64,000 nucleotides of DNA from an uncultured Oscillibacter sp. (GCA_910585245.1 CAJUCO010000002.1:1-64000); one strand, 5' to 3'. Positions 16,660 through 25,359 are shown, numbered from the stretch's first letter. Numbers and translations: made by a program. The notes: generated from the letters alone by a model not told the origin.

Positions 16660-18029
16660 CGGACCTGGGGGAGCTTGGCGAAGCTGGCCTCCAGCTCCTC
16701 GTCCGTGGGGATATAGTCCGCCATCTCGCCGTTGTGGAACCGCTCATAGGCCACCATGTCAAAATACCCGGTGCCGGTAAGGCCGAAGACAATGGTCTTC
16801 TCCTCTCCGGTCTCCTTGCACTTTAAGGCCTCGTCCATGGCCGCCCGGATGGCGTGGCTGGACTCCGGAGCGGGGAGGATGCCCTCCACCCGGGCGAATT
16901 CCTCCGCCGCTTCAAAGACCTTCGTCTGCTCCACGGAGACGGCCTCCATGTAGCCGTCGGCGTAGAGCTGGCTCAAAACGGGGCTCATACCGTGGTACCG
17001 GAGGCCCCCGGCGTGGTTGGCCGACGGAATGAAGCCGCTGCCCAAGGTGTACATCTTCGCCAGGGGGCAAACCATGCCGGTGTCGCAGAAATCATAGGCG
17101 AACTTGCCCCGGGTAAGGCTGGGACAAGAGGCGGGCTCCACGGCGAGGATGCGGTAATCCCGCTCTCCACGGAGCTTCTCGCCCATGAAGGGGGAGATGA
17201 GGCCGCCCAGGTTACTGCCGCCCCCGGCGCAGCCGATGATGATGTCAGGAACCACGCCGTATTTGTCCAGAGCCGCCTTGGTCTCCAGCCCGATGATGGA
17301 CTGATGGAGCAGCACCTGGTTCAAAACGCTTCCCAGCACATAGCGGTAACCGGAATCCCTGGACGCCGCCTCCACCGCCTCGGAGATGGCGCAGCCCAGA
17401 GAGCCGGTGGTACCGGGATGCTCCGCAAGAATCTTCTTGCCGATCTCGGTCTCCGTGGAGGGGGAGGGGGTGACGGAGGCGCCGTAGGTCCGCATGACCT
17501 CCCGGCGGAAGGGCTTTTGCTCGTAGCTGACTTTCACCATATAGACCTTGCAGTCCAGCCCCAGGTAGGCGCAGGCCATGGAAAGGGCGGTACCCCACTG
17601 GCCCGCGCCGGTCTCGGTGGTGACGCCGGTAAGTCCTTGCTGCTTGGCGTAGTAGGCCTGGGCAATGGCGGAGTTCAGTTTGTGGGAGCCGGAGGTGTTG
17701 TTTCCCTCGAACTTGTAGTAGATCTTCGCGGGGGTCTGGAGCTTTTCCTCCAGGCAGTAGGCCCGGACCAGGGGCGCGGGACGGTACATTTTGTAAAAAT
17801 CCCGGATCTCCTGGGGAATGGGGATTTCCGCCGTGTCGTTGTCCAGCTCCTGGCGGGTGAGCTCGTCGCAAAAGACGCCCCGGAGGTCCTCGAAGCCCAT
17901 GGGGGCCCCGGTGGCGGGGTTCAGCAGGGGGGCGGGCTTGGTTTTCATATCGGCCCGGACGTTGTACCAGACCTTCGGCAGCTCCTCTTCGGAGAGGTAA
18001 ATCTTGTAGGGAATCTTCTCAAATGTCAT
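16656..18029 (-). CDS. trpB: Tryptophan synthase beta chain, TrpB2 class
   Basis: Makes tryptophan from indole and serine with PLP. The 457-residue length and the N-terminal extension (MTFEKIPYKIYLSEEELPKVW) mark the TrpB2 class. The PLP lysine lies in NTSGSHKLNSA, and the phosphate-binding loop is CAGGGSNLGG. No trpA or other trp gene is adjacent, as is common for TrpB2, which often salvages free indole. The ATG follows GAAAGGAG. Transcription is controlled by an upstream T-box with a Trp (UGG) specifier. Confidence 0.92.
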   Translation of the reverse strand: MTFEKIPYKIYLSEEELPKVWYNVRADMKTKPAPLLNPATGAPMGFEDLRGVFCDELTRQELDNDTAEIPIPQEIRDFYKMYRPAPLVRAYCLEEKLQTPAKIYYKFEGNNTSGSHKLNSAIAQAYYAKQQGLTGVTTETGAGQWGTALSMACAYLGLDCKVYMVKVSYEQKPFRREVMRTYGASVTPSPSTETEIGKKILAEHPGTTGSLGCAISEAVEAASRDSGYRYVLGSVLNQVLLHQSIIGLETKAALDKYGVVPDIIIGCAGGGSNLGGLISPFMGEKLRGERDYRILAVEPASCPSLTRGKFAYDFCDTGMVCPLAKMYTLGSGFIPSANHAGGLRYHGMSPVLSQLYADGYMEAVSVEQTKVFEAAEEFARVEGILPAPESSHAIRAAMDEALKCKETGEEKTIVFGLTGTGYFDMVAYERFHNGEMADYIPTDEELEASFAKLPQVR

Positions 18030-18077
18030 GACGCTTGCTCCTTTCAAATCCGGGGTTGCCTCCAGGGTGGGGGCGTC

Positions 18078-18135
18078 AAAAAAAGACCCCCATCCCAAAC
18101 AGGACCCACAACAGGTACCTTTGGGACAAAAGTCT
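18078..18135 (-). terminator. Attenuator terminator of the Trp T-box
   Basis: Read on the minus strand, AGAC...TCCCAAA pairs with TTTGGGA...GGTCT and runs into TTTTTTT. It lies just after the T-box sequence, the standard position for the terminator competing with the antiterminator. Confidence 0.8.
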
Positions 18136-18268
18136 TGAAACTTCTGCGGTGCCACCCAAATTGGCGATGGTAAAAATCGCCCGCTCGGCGGCGTGCTGTC
18201 ACACGCCCTTCCTTGGTAACGGGGGAAAAGCCCGTCGGTGCTTACTTCGATAAGAAGAAACGCCCGGC

Positions 18269-18343
18269 TCCGCCTGACGGCGAAAATTCCGCTTGCTTGC
18301 GCTCTTCTCTCCCCCAAAAAATCCTGTGATTTTAGGGGGCCCC
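18269..18343. repeat. Dispersed repeat block B2 inside the T-box leader
   Basis: Shares CCGCCTGACGGCGA, a TCCGCT spacer and the GATTTT hairpin before GGGGGCCCC with 11853-11934. Its position inside an essential regulatory RNA, outside the known conserved T-box parts, suggests insertion into a tolerant loop region. Confidence 0.7.
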
Positions 18344-18488
18344 AACAGGGGAAACGGTTCAGCCCGCCCTCTGCGGTCCATTCAACAGGTCCGGCTCTGC
18401 CGCCCTTCCACCACCGGCGGCTCTCTTGGAGAACCAGGGTCCCGTCTACTTCTCCGCATCATCGGTTTATGCGTTTGAACTTGGGCAC

Positions 18489-18518
18489 AGCATACGCCTG
18501 CGAAAGCGGATTTGTCAA
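18489..18518 (-). promoter_or_regulatory. Promoter of the trpB T-box transcript
   Basis: On the minus strand, TTGACA (18518-18513), an 18-base spacer and TATGCT (18494-18489). Predicted start near 18482. Confidence 0.7.
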
Positions 18519-18656
18519 GAGGGAAAATTTATTTTGGACAATATATAGAAAAAACGGCCGGTTATCTTACGAAATTTGTAGGTTGCGACCGGTGCAAAGC
18601 GGGGTAAAAGGCATAATCTCCGGCAGGAGGGCCAAGCTATTGCTGAGGTGAACGGC

Positions 18657-19958
18657 ATGGATTCCATTTGGAGAAAAACGGTGGAGATGCCCCGGTTTGC
18701 CCCCTTGGATGGGGATTTGAAAACCGGCGTGTTGGTGGTGGGCGGAGGCCTTGCGGGGCTTTTGTGCGCCTACTGGCTGACCAGAGCGGGGGCGGAGTGC
18801 GCCCTGGTGGAGGCGGACCGGATCTGTGGCGGCGTCACGGGAAATACCACCGCCAAGCTCGCCGCGCAGCATAGCTTGCTTTATAGCCGCCTTCTCCGGG
18901 AGTTCGGCCCGGAGCAAGCCCGGCTGTACCTGGAGGCCAACCGGGGAGCCCTGGGGCGGTTCCGGGAGCTTTGCCGGGAGATGGACTGCGACTTTGAGGA
19001 GGGGGACGCCTATGTCTACGCCCGTGAGGACCGGCGGAAACTGGAGCGGGAGCTGGAGGCCTTGGAACACCTGGGGTTTCAGGCAGAACTTGTGAGGACC
19101 CCGGCGCTGCCCATGCCCACGGCGGGGGCGGTGCGGTTTTCCAAACAGGCCCGGTTTCACCCTCTGAAATTTGCCGCTGCCATCGCCCGGGACCTCCGGA
19201 TTTTTGAGCATACCAAGGTTTTGGAGCTGGGGCCCGGCAAGGCGGTGACCAACCATGGGACCGTGACGGCGGACAAGATCGTGGTGGCCACCCATTTTCC
19301 CCTGCTGAATAAGCACGGGGGGTATTTCCTCAAGCTCTATCAGAGCCGCTCCTATGTTCTGGCGCTGGAGAACGCCCCGCCGGTAGGGGGGATGTACGTG
19401 GATGAGGGGGAGAAGGGGCTTTCGTTCCGGGATTACGGAGATTTCCTCCTCCTGGGAGGCGGCGGACACCGGACCGGGAAGAAGGGCGGCGGCTGGCGGG
19501 AGCTGGAGGATTTCGCGAAACAGTATTATCCCCAGGCGAAGATTGCCGCCCGCTGGGCCGCCCAGGACTGCATGACGCTGGACGGCGTGCCCTATGTGGG
19601 GCGATATTCCAAGGGGACGGAGGGCCTCTACGTGGCCACGGGCTTTAACAAGTGGGGGATGACCTCCTCTATGGCGGCGGCGCTGCTGCTGGCGGATTTG
19701 CTTCAGGGGCGGGAGAATCCCTATGAAGCGCTGTTTGACCCCTCCCGAAGTGTGTTCCACCCGCAATTGGCGGTGAACGCGCTGGAGTCCACCCTGGGCC
19801 TGCTGACGCCCACGGCGCCCCGGTGTCCCCACATGGGTTGCGCGTTGAAGTACAACGCCCAGGAGCACAGTTGGGACTGCCCCTGTCATGGGTCCCGGTT
19901 TGGGGAGGACGGGCGGCTGTTGGATTCTCCGGCCACGGATAATAAAAAATTTCGATGA
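18657..19958 (+). CDS. FAD-dependent oxidoreductase with C-terminal Rieske domain (YhfW-like)
   Basis: A 433-residue protein joining a DadA/GlpD-type FAD domain (VGGGLAGLLCAYWL near residue 26, and a family TGFNKWGMTSSMAAAL motif near 325) to a C-terminal Rieske 2Fe-2S domain. The Rieske ligands are seen as CPHMGC and CPCHGSRF. This is the architecture of B. subtilis YhfW, whose substrate is unknown. I chose the ATG after AGGTGA; a GTG nine bases upstream is possible. The lactate dehydrogenase gene follows after 22 bases, so a redox operon is likely. Confidence 0.85.
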   Translation: MDSIWRKTVEMPRFAPLDGDLKTGVLVVGGGLAGLLCAYWLTRAGAECALVEADRICGGVTGNTTAKLAAQHSLLYSRLLREFGPEQARLYLEANRGALGRFRELCREMDCDFEEGDAYVYAREDRRKLERELEALEHLGFQAELVRTPALPMPTAGAVRFSKQARFHPLKFAAAIARDLRIFEHTKVLELGPGKAVTNHGTVTADKIVVATHFPLLNKHGGYFLKLYQSRSYVLALENAPPVGGMYVDEGEKGLSFRDYGDFLLLGGGGHRTGKKGGGWRELEDFAKQYYPQAKIAARWAAQDCMTLDGVPYVGRYSKGTEGLYVATGFNKWGMTSSMAAALLLADLLQGRENPYEALFDPSRSVFHPQLAVNALESTLGLLTPTAPRCPHMGCALKYNAQEHSWDCPCHGSRFGEDGRLLDSPATDNKKFR

Positions 19959-19980
19959 GAAGGAACGGGGAGAATGTCTT

Positions 19981-20928
19981 ATGAAAATAGACCACAGGAA
20001 AGCGGCGATTATTGGCTGTGGAAACGTAGGCGCGTCCATCGCGTTTCGCTTTTTGCAACAGGGACTGTTTACCCGCCTGGTTTTGCTGGACGCCAACCGG
20101 GACAAGGCGGAGGGGGAAGCTATGGATTTGCGGGACGGCTTGCCCTATGGGGCGGCTATGGAGATTACCGCCGGGGATTATGATGATCTGGCGGACTGCG
20201 CCTTGACGGTGATTACCGCCGGAGCCAACCAGAAGCCGGGGGAGAGCCGGTTGGATCTCATCGGGAAAAATACGGAGATCCTCCGGTCCATTTTGCGGGA
20301 GATTACCGCCCGGAACTTCGACGGAACGTTGCTGGTGGTGTCCAACCCGGTGGATGTGCTGACCTACGCGGCGTGGCGCCTCTCGGGCTATCCCAGAGAG
20401 CGGGTGATGGGCTCCGGGACGGTGCTGGACACAGGGCGGCTCAAGCAGCTTCTGGGAGCGGAGCTGGAGGTGGACAGCCGGAATATCCACGCCTTTATCA
20501 TCGGCGAACACGGGGACAGCGAACTGGCGGTGTGGAGCGAGGCCAACGTCTCCGGCCTGGACCTGGAGGACTTTTGCCGGGTGCGGGGGCAGACGCTGGG
20601 AGCGGAGAACCGGGACCGGCTGTATCGGGAGGTCCGGGACAGCGCCTATGAGATCATCCGGCGAAAGGGGGCCACGTACTATGGCATTGCCATGGCGGTG
20701 GGCCGGATTGCGGAGGCCATTGTGAAGGACGAGCGGGCGGTGCTGCCGGTGTCCGTGGTGTTGGACGGGCAGTATGGGATGAACGATCTAGCCCTGAGCC
20801 TGCCGTCCATCGTGGGCCGCAAAGGGGTGCGGGAGATTCTGGAGATGCCCCTGAGTAAAGAGGAACTGGCGGCGTTGGCGGCCTCGGCGGAGCAGATGCG
20901 GGAGGCCATCGGATCATTGAAACTGTAA
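19981..20928 (+). CDS. L-lactate dehydrogenase
   Basis: A 315-residue NAD-dependent lactate/malate dehydrogenase family enzyme. NAD-binding GCGNVGASIAF is at residues 12-22. The substrate-specificity loop GANQKPGESRLDL carries Gln rather than Arg, which indicates lactate over malate. The catalytic pair is Asp in SNPVDVLTY-type context and His in IGEHGDSE. The ATG follows GGGGAG. It interconverts pyruvate and lactate in fermentation. Confidence 0.9.
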   Translation: MKIDHRKAAIIGCGNVGASIAFRFLQQGLFTRLVLLDANRDKAEGEAMDLRDGLPYGAAMEITAGDYDDLADCALTVITAGANQKPGESRLDLIGKNTEILRSILREITARNFDGTLLVVSNPVDVLTYAAWRLSGYPRERVMGSGTVLDTGRLKQLLGAELEVDSRNIHAFIIGEHGDSELAVWSEANVSGLDLEDFCRVRGQTLGAENRDRLYREVRDSAYEIIRRKGATYYGIAMAVGRIAEAIVKDERAVLPVSVVLDGQYGMNDLALSLPSIVGRKGVREILEMPLSKEELAALAASAEQMREAIGSLKL

Positions 20929-20929
20929 G

Positions 20930-20962
20930 CGGCGGCGCGCCGGACGGAGGACGGCGCGCCGG
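20930..20962. terminator. GC hairpin between convergent ldh and sigK
   Basis: CGGCGCGCCG / CGGCGCGCCG inverted arms around TCCTCCGTC, with little T-tract. Likely a bidirectional terminator or barrier. Confidence 0.5.
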
Positions 20963-20967
20963 AGCTT

Positions 20968-21678
20968 CTATCGGGCGGAGGCCCTGGAAGTCGGGTTTTC
21001 CTGAAGGGCCTCCCGGAGCTTCTCCAGGGCCCGCTTCTCAATGCGGGACACATAGCTCCGGGAGATGCCGAAGGAGGAGGCGATTTCCCTCTGGGTTAGG
21101 GGCACGGTGCCACCCAGACCGTACCGCAGGCGGACTATCTCCGCCTCCCGGGAGGTGAGGCGCTCCCGGACCAGCTTATGGAGCCGCAGGGCGTTGTCCC
21201 GGTCATGGAGATCCTCCAGCATCGTGTCGTCCACCCCCACAATGTCCATGAGCTGGAGGGCGTTTCCGTCTTTGTCGGTGTCGATGGAGTCGGAGAGCGA
21301 GACCTCTCCCTGGAGTTTCTTCTGTCCCCGGAAGTACATTAAAATCTCGTTTTCGATACACCGGGCAGCGTAGGTGGCGAGACGCGCGCCCTTGGCAGGG
21401 TCAAAGCTGGAGATGCCTTTGATAAGGCCAATGGTGCCGATGGAGATCAGGTCCTCCTGGTCGGCGCTTTGGGTGTAGTATTTTTTAATAATATGCGCCA
21501 CCAGCCTCAAGTTCCGCTCAATCAGAACTTGCCGTGCCTCCGGGTCTCCGGCGGCGTATTTCTCCAGCCATTCCCGCTCCTCGGCGGCAGTCAGCGGCTT
21601 GGGAAAGGACCCGCCGCCGGAGAGGCGCAGGGAGAACAGCAGCGTGTTGGCAAGCAGCAGCAGCGCGGCAGACAGCAT
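20968..21678 (-). CDS. sigK: Sporulation sigma factor SigK
   Basis: Late mother-cell sigma factor of endospore formation. The 236-residue protein has a hydrophobic pro-sequence (MLSAALLLLANTLLFSLRL), the hallmark GGGSFPKPL at the pro-peptide border, region 2 (ERNLRLVAHIIKKYYTQSADQ) and region 4 (LTQREIASSFGISRSYVSRIEKRALEKL). The gene is continuous, with no skin-type insertion in this window. It is the strongest evidence that the organism sporulates. The pro-sequence implies activation by proteolysis. Confidence 0.93.
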   Translation of the reverse strand: MLSAALLLLANTLLFSLRLSGGGSFPKPLTAAEEREWLEKYAAGDPEARQVLIERNLRLVAHIIKKYYTQSADQEDLISIGTIGLIKGISSFDPAKGARLATYAARCIENEILMYFRGQKKLQGEVSLSDSIDTDKDGNALQLMDIVGVDDTMLEDLHDRDNALRLHKLVRERLTSREAEIVRLRYGLGGTVPLTQREIASSFGISRSYVSRIEKRALEKLREALQENPTSRASAR

Positions 21679-21689
21679 AAGACCTCCTT

Positions 21690-21709
21690 GCCGGGACCAC
21701 GGTCCCGGC
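21690..21709 (-). promoter_or_regulatory. Perfect palindrome just before the sigK ribosome binding site
   Basis: GCCGGGACC, AC, GGTCCCGGC directly abuts AAGGAGG of sigK. As RNA it would form a stable hairpin touching the ribosome site, so translation might be modulated. It could instead be an operator. Confidence 0.4.
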
Positions 21710-21801
21710 CGCCGCTTTTCCCGGCTGGCGGCGCACCGTATTTTGAGGCGGAACGCCTCTCCTTTTAACCTATGTAATCTGGGGAAGTCCCTATGCGGCC
21801 T

Positions 21802-21830
21802 TTGCCTTTGCCGGACGGATGTGTTATACT
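21802..21830 (+). promoter_or_regulatory. Promoter for the GIY-YIG gene
   Basis: TTGCCT, 17-base spacer, TATACT; predicted start about 25 bases before the GTG. Confidence 0.6.
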
Positions 21831-21861
21831 GCTTCCAACGAAGGGAAAGGGGGGCGCCGCC

Positions 21862-22185
21862 GTGGCCTGGACGGTCTACATTCTCCGCTGTGGAGACGGG
21901 TCCTTATACACTGGCGCCACCTGTGACCTGCCCCGGCGGTTGAGAGCCCACCAAAGCGGCAAGGGGGCCAAATACACCCGAAGCCGCCCGCCGGTGGAGC
22001 TGGTCTACCGGGAGAAGGCTCCGGACAAATCCGCCGCCCTACGGCGGGAGGCGGCCATCAAGCGCCTGGACCGCCGGAAAAAGCTGGCGCTGATTGGGGA
22101 ACAGGAGGGGAATCGTGGAGATTTGTCCGCTGCCGGAAACGGACAGCCGCCTGGAGGCCCTGGACCGGGCGGGCATGGAAGATGA
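21862..22185 (+). CDS. GIY-YIG nuclease superfamily protein (UPF0213/YhbQ-like)
   Basis: A 107-residue single GIY-YIG domain: VYILRCGDGSLYTGAT (residues 4-19, with the degenerate VYI/LYTG pair), then YTRSRPPVELVY and REAAIKRLDRRKKLALI. The family is common in bacteria but its cellular role is unclear. Start is GTG behind GGAAAGGGG. The last 15-20 residues (GNGQPPGGPGPGG) look unlike the family and run into a truncated region, so the true C-terminus may have been altered by the neighbouring deletion. Confidence 0.8.
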   Translation: MAWTVYILRCGDGSLYTGATCDLPRRLRAHQSGKGAKYTRSRPPVELVYREKAPDKSAALRREAAIKRLDRRKKLALIGEQEGNRGDLSAAGNGQPPGGPGPGGHGR

Positions 22186-22213
22186 GATTGACGGGAGGAC
22201 CCCCCGGAGGGTT
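22115..22213 (+). pseudogene. Truncated 5' end of an unknown plus-strand gene
   Basis: A GTG after AGGAGGGGAATC opens a frame reading VEICPLPETDSRLEALDRAG, then MEDEIDGRTP, which looks like a genuine protein start. It then runs directly into the shortened 3' end of feoB. I read this as the stump of a gene lost in the same deletion that removed the feoB C-terminus. The family was not recognised. Confidence 0.4.
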
Positions 22214-23995
22214 CTATATTGCCGCCGCCGTCCATTTGGCGTTGTTCATCTCCCGCCGGATGGCGCCCATGGCGGCAAAGCAGGGGGCGCAGAGCAGGTT
22301 GAAAATCATGAAGCTGTAGGCGGTCACGGCCCCGAAATCCGCCCGCACCAGGGTCCAGATGGCCTCTCCGTTGCCCCCCAGCTCCTCTCCGGCGTAGCGG
22401 TAGGCCACGCCGAAGAAATTGACTACTTCCTCTTTGGCGATGAGGCCGGTGAAGGTGGCTACCGTGGCCTTCCAGCCCATGTCCCCCGTCCAGCCGATGG
22501 GGGCGAAGATCCAGGCGGCAGAGCGGCCGATGACCGCCAGCAAGGAGGCGTTGTTATCCTCCACGGCCTGGAATGCGCCGTCCACAAAGCCGTACCCCTG
22601 GAGGAACCAGAGGACGATGGAGCTTAGAAGGATAATAGTTCCCGCCCGCTTGATAAAGGACCAGCCCCGCTCCCAAGTGGCCCGAAGGACGTTTGAGACC
22701 GACGGGGCGTGATAGGCGGGCAGCTCCATGACGAAGGGGGCGGGCTCCCCGGCGAAGGCCCGAAACTTTTTCAGCATGACGCCGGAAACCACCACGGCGG
22801 CCACGCCGGTGAAGAAAGCCGACACCGCCACCCAGGCGGAACCCCCGAATACCGCCCCGGCGAACAGGCCGATGATGGGCAGCTTGGCCCCGCAGGGGAT
22901 GAAGCCGGTGGTCATGATGGTCATTTTCCGGTCCCGGTCCTGCTCTATGGTTCGGGAGGCCATGATACCGGGGACGCTACAGCCCGTAGCCACCAGCATG
23001 GGGATGAAGCTCTTGCCGGAGAGGCCGAAGCGGCGGAAAATCCGGTCCATGATGAAGGCCACCCAGGCCATATAGCCCACGTCTTCCAGCACCGCCAGCA
23101 GCAAAAACAGCACCAGCATCTGGGGCACAAAGCCCAGTACCGCTCCCACACCCGCCACGGTGCCGTCTTGGATGAGCCCATAGAGAACGGAACCTTCTAC
23201 AACATGGAGGGTGGTTAGAACGGTGTGGAACAACTGGGGAACCCACTGGCCAAACAAAACGTCGTTGGCCCAATCGGCGCCCCTGGTTCCAACGGAAATG
23301 GGCCATCCGCCCATGGCCAGGGCGTAGATGAACAGCATGACGCCGGCGAAGATGGGCAGAGCCCAAAAGCGGTTGGTGACAACCTGGTCAATTCTATCGG
23401 AGACAAAGAGGCTGTGGGTTGCCGCCTTTTTTGTCACTGCCCGCTCCACCACGCGGCTGACGCAGCCGTAACGCTGGTTGGTGACGATGGACTCCGCGTC
23501 GTCATCCAGCTCCTGCTCACAACTGGCGATGTGCGCTTCCAGGTGAGAGACCAGGTCCGCGTCCAGGGCCAGCTCCTCCAAAACCTTCCCGTCCCGCTCG
23601 AAGAGCTTGATGGCATACCAGCGGAGGTAGCGGCCGTCCACCTTCTCCTGGATGGATTCCTCTATGTGGGCCAGGGCGTGTTCCACGCTGCCGGTGAAAA
23701 CGTGGGGGAGTTCCCCCGCCTTTTTTCCGGCCTTGGCGGCGGAGACGGCCCTCCGGGCGGCCTCCGGACCGCCCTCGCCTTTCAGGGCGCTCATCTCCAC
23801 GACCTCGCAGCCTAAGGCCTGCCCCAGTTTGGCAAGGTCAATCCGGTCCCCGTTCCGCCGCACCAGGTCGATCATGTTCACCGCCACCACCACGGGCAGG
23901 CCCAGTTCGATGAGTTGGGTGGTGAGGTAGAGATTTCGCTCTATGTTGGTGCATTTTAGACTAACTACCGGCCTTAAAATAGAGGCCGCATGGGT
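22214..23995 (-). pseudogene. feoB: Ferrous iron transporter FeoB, lacking both ends
   Basis: About 590 residues of FeoB are preserved, but the N-terminal ~90 (G1 P-loop, switch regions and G3 of the GTPase) are gone. The frame is recognisable only from TNIERNLYLTTQL onward, then G4 NMID, G5 SALKGEG, and the membrane domain with both Gate motifs (GCSVPGIMA and PCGAKLPIIG). The C-terminus also stops early at NNAKWTAAAI, before the last membrane helices. No start codon with a ribosome site fits; the frame is in register with feoA after its stop. Without the GTPase it is probably inactive. An assembly deletion is an alternative. Confidence 0.8.
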
Positions 23996-24217
23996 TCAGG
24001 CGACCTCAATGCTCTCCGCGTCCGACTTGCGGATGAACAGCTCATATCCCCGGACATTCAGTTCCATGGGGTCCCCCAGGGGGGCCACCTTCCGCACGAA
24101 AATCTCCACGCCCCTGGTGATGCCCATGTCCATGATGCGGCGTCTCACAGGTCCCTCTCCGTGGAGCTTCGCCACGATGGCGGTCTCGCCCACCTTAATG
24201 TCTCTCAAGGTTTTCAT
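23996..24217 (-). CDS. feoA: FeoA domain protein (proximal)
   Basis: A 73-residue SH3-like FeoA protein, an accessory of FeoB-type iron(II) uptake. It shows LRDIKVGETAIVAKL, the RRRIMDMGITRGVEIFVRK segment and the C-terminal ELFIRKSDAESIEV. ATG follows GAGGAAGC. It directly precedes the damaged feoB and follows a second feoA after 12 bases. Confidence 0.88.
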   Translation of the reverse strand: MKTLRDIKVGETAIVAKLHGEGPVRRRIMDMGITRGVEIFVRKVAPLGDPMELNVRGYELFIRKSDAESIEVA

Positions 24218-24229
24218 TCCGCTTCCTCC

Positions 24230-24442
24230 TCATATCAAAATACGGTTGGCCAACTGCCGGTCCAGGGCCACGCGGCTGTCTTTCACTTGGAGAATGAGGT
24301 TTCCGGCAACCTCATTGACCACAGTGACAGCGCCGTCTATCACGAACCCCGGCTCCGCCAGGTGCTGGCGGATTTCGTCTTTGCCGGTGATCTTGCGTAT
24401 GGTGACGGTCTCACCGGTTTTTGCCATGGAAAGTGGCATCAT
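24230..24442 (-). CDS. feoA: FeoA domain protein (distal, first in operon)
   Basis: A 70-residue FeoA-like protein: AKTGETVTIRKITG, HLAEPGFVIDGAVTVV, and RVALDRQLANRILI. Two feoA genes before feoB are common in Clostridia. ATG follows CAGGAGG. It is preceded by a palindrome of iron-repressor type, so the operon was probably repressed by a DtxR/IdeR- or Fur-like protein. Confidence 0.85.
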   Translation of the reverse strand: MMPLSMAKTGETVTIRKITGKDEIRQHLAEPGFVIDGAVTVVNEVAGNLILQVKDSRVALDRQLANRILI

Positions 24443-24472
24443 AGCAGGCCTCCTGTCAGTGAAAAATGGGGA

Positions 24473-24486
24473 TTAGCTCTAGCTAA
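24473..24486. promoter_or_regulatory. Candidate iron-repressor operator upstream of feoAAB
   Basis: A perfect dyad, TTAGCT-CT-AGCTAA, about 30 bases before the first feoA start. The half-site resembles the TTAGG-type sites bound by DtxR/IdeR/MntR-family metalloregulators. The identity of the regulator is inferred. Confidence 0.5.
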
Positions 24487-24642
24487 CCACCTCTGTGGTC
24501 CTGGGGTTTAACACAACTAACTCTCGCCGTCAGGAGCTTTTTTGAAAAAAGCCCAGATTTTTCCCCACCATAAGAGACGTGGCCGGGGAAAGCAAGGAGA
24601 GGGTTGGCGGTTTGAGGTTCTGGTGCTTTCAAAAATCACAGA
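24487..24642. other. Gene-free stretch between feo operon and yfcE promoter
   Basis: Part of the 24443-24891 gene-free region. Apart from the operator on its left and a small hairpin (ACCAC/GTGGT near 24486-24500), I see no gene or repeat here. Confidence 0.4.
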
Positions 24643-24671
24643 TTGAAACTGAACTGGGATGATGGTATAAT
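24643..24671 (+). promoter_or_regulatory. Promoter for the YfcE-type phosphoesterase gene
   Basis: TTGAAA, exactly 17 bases, TATAAT. The start lies about 215 bases before the coding region, leaving a long leader whose role is unknown; a CCCCCCG/CGGGGG hairpin lies at about 24860-24876. Confidence 0.7.
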
Positions 24672-24891
24672 CAAAACGGCAAGCCGGGGATTTCGCGGCC
24701 ACTGTTGCACGAGCGTTTTGAAGCGGCGGAGGATTGCGTCAAAATAAGCGGCACAATTTGACAAACGAAAAATTCGAGGAGGCTTGTCATTCAGAGAATA
24801 AACGAGATCATTTTTGCAACCATTCGGAAAGCCGGCTATGCTGATTTTCCAAAGAATTCCCCCCGCGCACGGGGGAGAGGGGAGGAGCGCT

Positions 24892-25359
24892 GTGAAGGTG
24901 CTGGTTTTGTCCGATTCCCATGGGAACATCGCCAATATGGCGCGGGCAGTGGAACGGGAGTCGCCCCGGATGGTCCTTCACCTGGGGGACTGCTGGCGGG
25001 ATGGAGAACGGCTTCACGACCGCTTTCCAGAGCTGCCGTTGGAGCAGGTATATGGGAATTGCGACTACTTCCGGGGCTCCCGGGAGGCGGAGAAGCTGTT
25101 GATTTGGGGAGACAAGCGGGTGCTGATGTGCCATGGGCACACTTACGGCGTCAAGCAGTCTCTGCTGGCGGCGGGACTGGCGGCGGAGGAGCGGGATCTG
25201 GACCTTTTCCTCTTTGGCCACACCCACAAGCCTTTAGTGGATATGCGGGGAAAAACGCTCTTTTTGAATCCGGGCAGCATTGGAGATTATGCCAGACCCA
25301 CCTACGGCATTGTGACGCTGGAGAAGGGGAAACTGGACGCAAAAACCGCGCTTCTCTGA
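24892..25359 (+). CDS. YfcE/MJ0936-type metallophosphoesterase
   Basis: A 155-residue calcineurin-like phosphodiesterase. Metal-binding motifs in order: DSHGN (residues 8-12), LHLGDCW, GNCDYF, CHGHTYGV and FGHTHKP. These five blocks define the YfcE family, which acts on phosphodiesters in vitro; the natural substrate is unknown. GTG start behind GGGGAGGAG. Confidence 0.9.
   Translation: MKVLVLSDSHGNIANMARAVERESPRMVLHLGDCWRDGERLHDRFPELPLEQVYGNCDYFRGSREAEKLLIWGDKRVLMCHGHTYGVKQSLLAAGLAAEERDLDLFLFGHTHKPLVDMRGKTLFLNPGSIGDYARPTYGIVTLEKGKLDAKTALL

Larger units (their letters stand above)
18078..18482 (-). ncRNA. T-box leader RNA, tryptophan-specific
   Basis: A regulatory RNA that binds uncharged tRNA-Trp and lets transcription read through into trpB. 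Visible on the minus strand: the AG-bulge and distal-loop consensus AGAGAGCCGCCGGTGGTGGA (18404-18426 region), the specifier context GAATGGACC with UGG at 18380-18378, stems II/III, and the T-box GGGTGGCACCGC (18157-18146). An AGTA turn recurs on both arms of stem I. A dispersed repeat (18269-18343) is embedded between stem I and stem II, making this leader unusually long. Confidence 0.9.

Noticed and set aside
18567..20105. 512-codon frame opposite the Rieske flavoprotein
   Set aside because: Shadow; the plus-strand protein has clear FAD and Rieske motifs.
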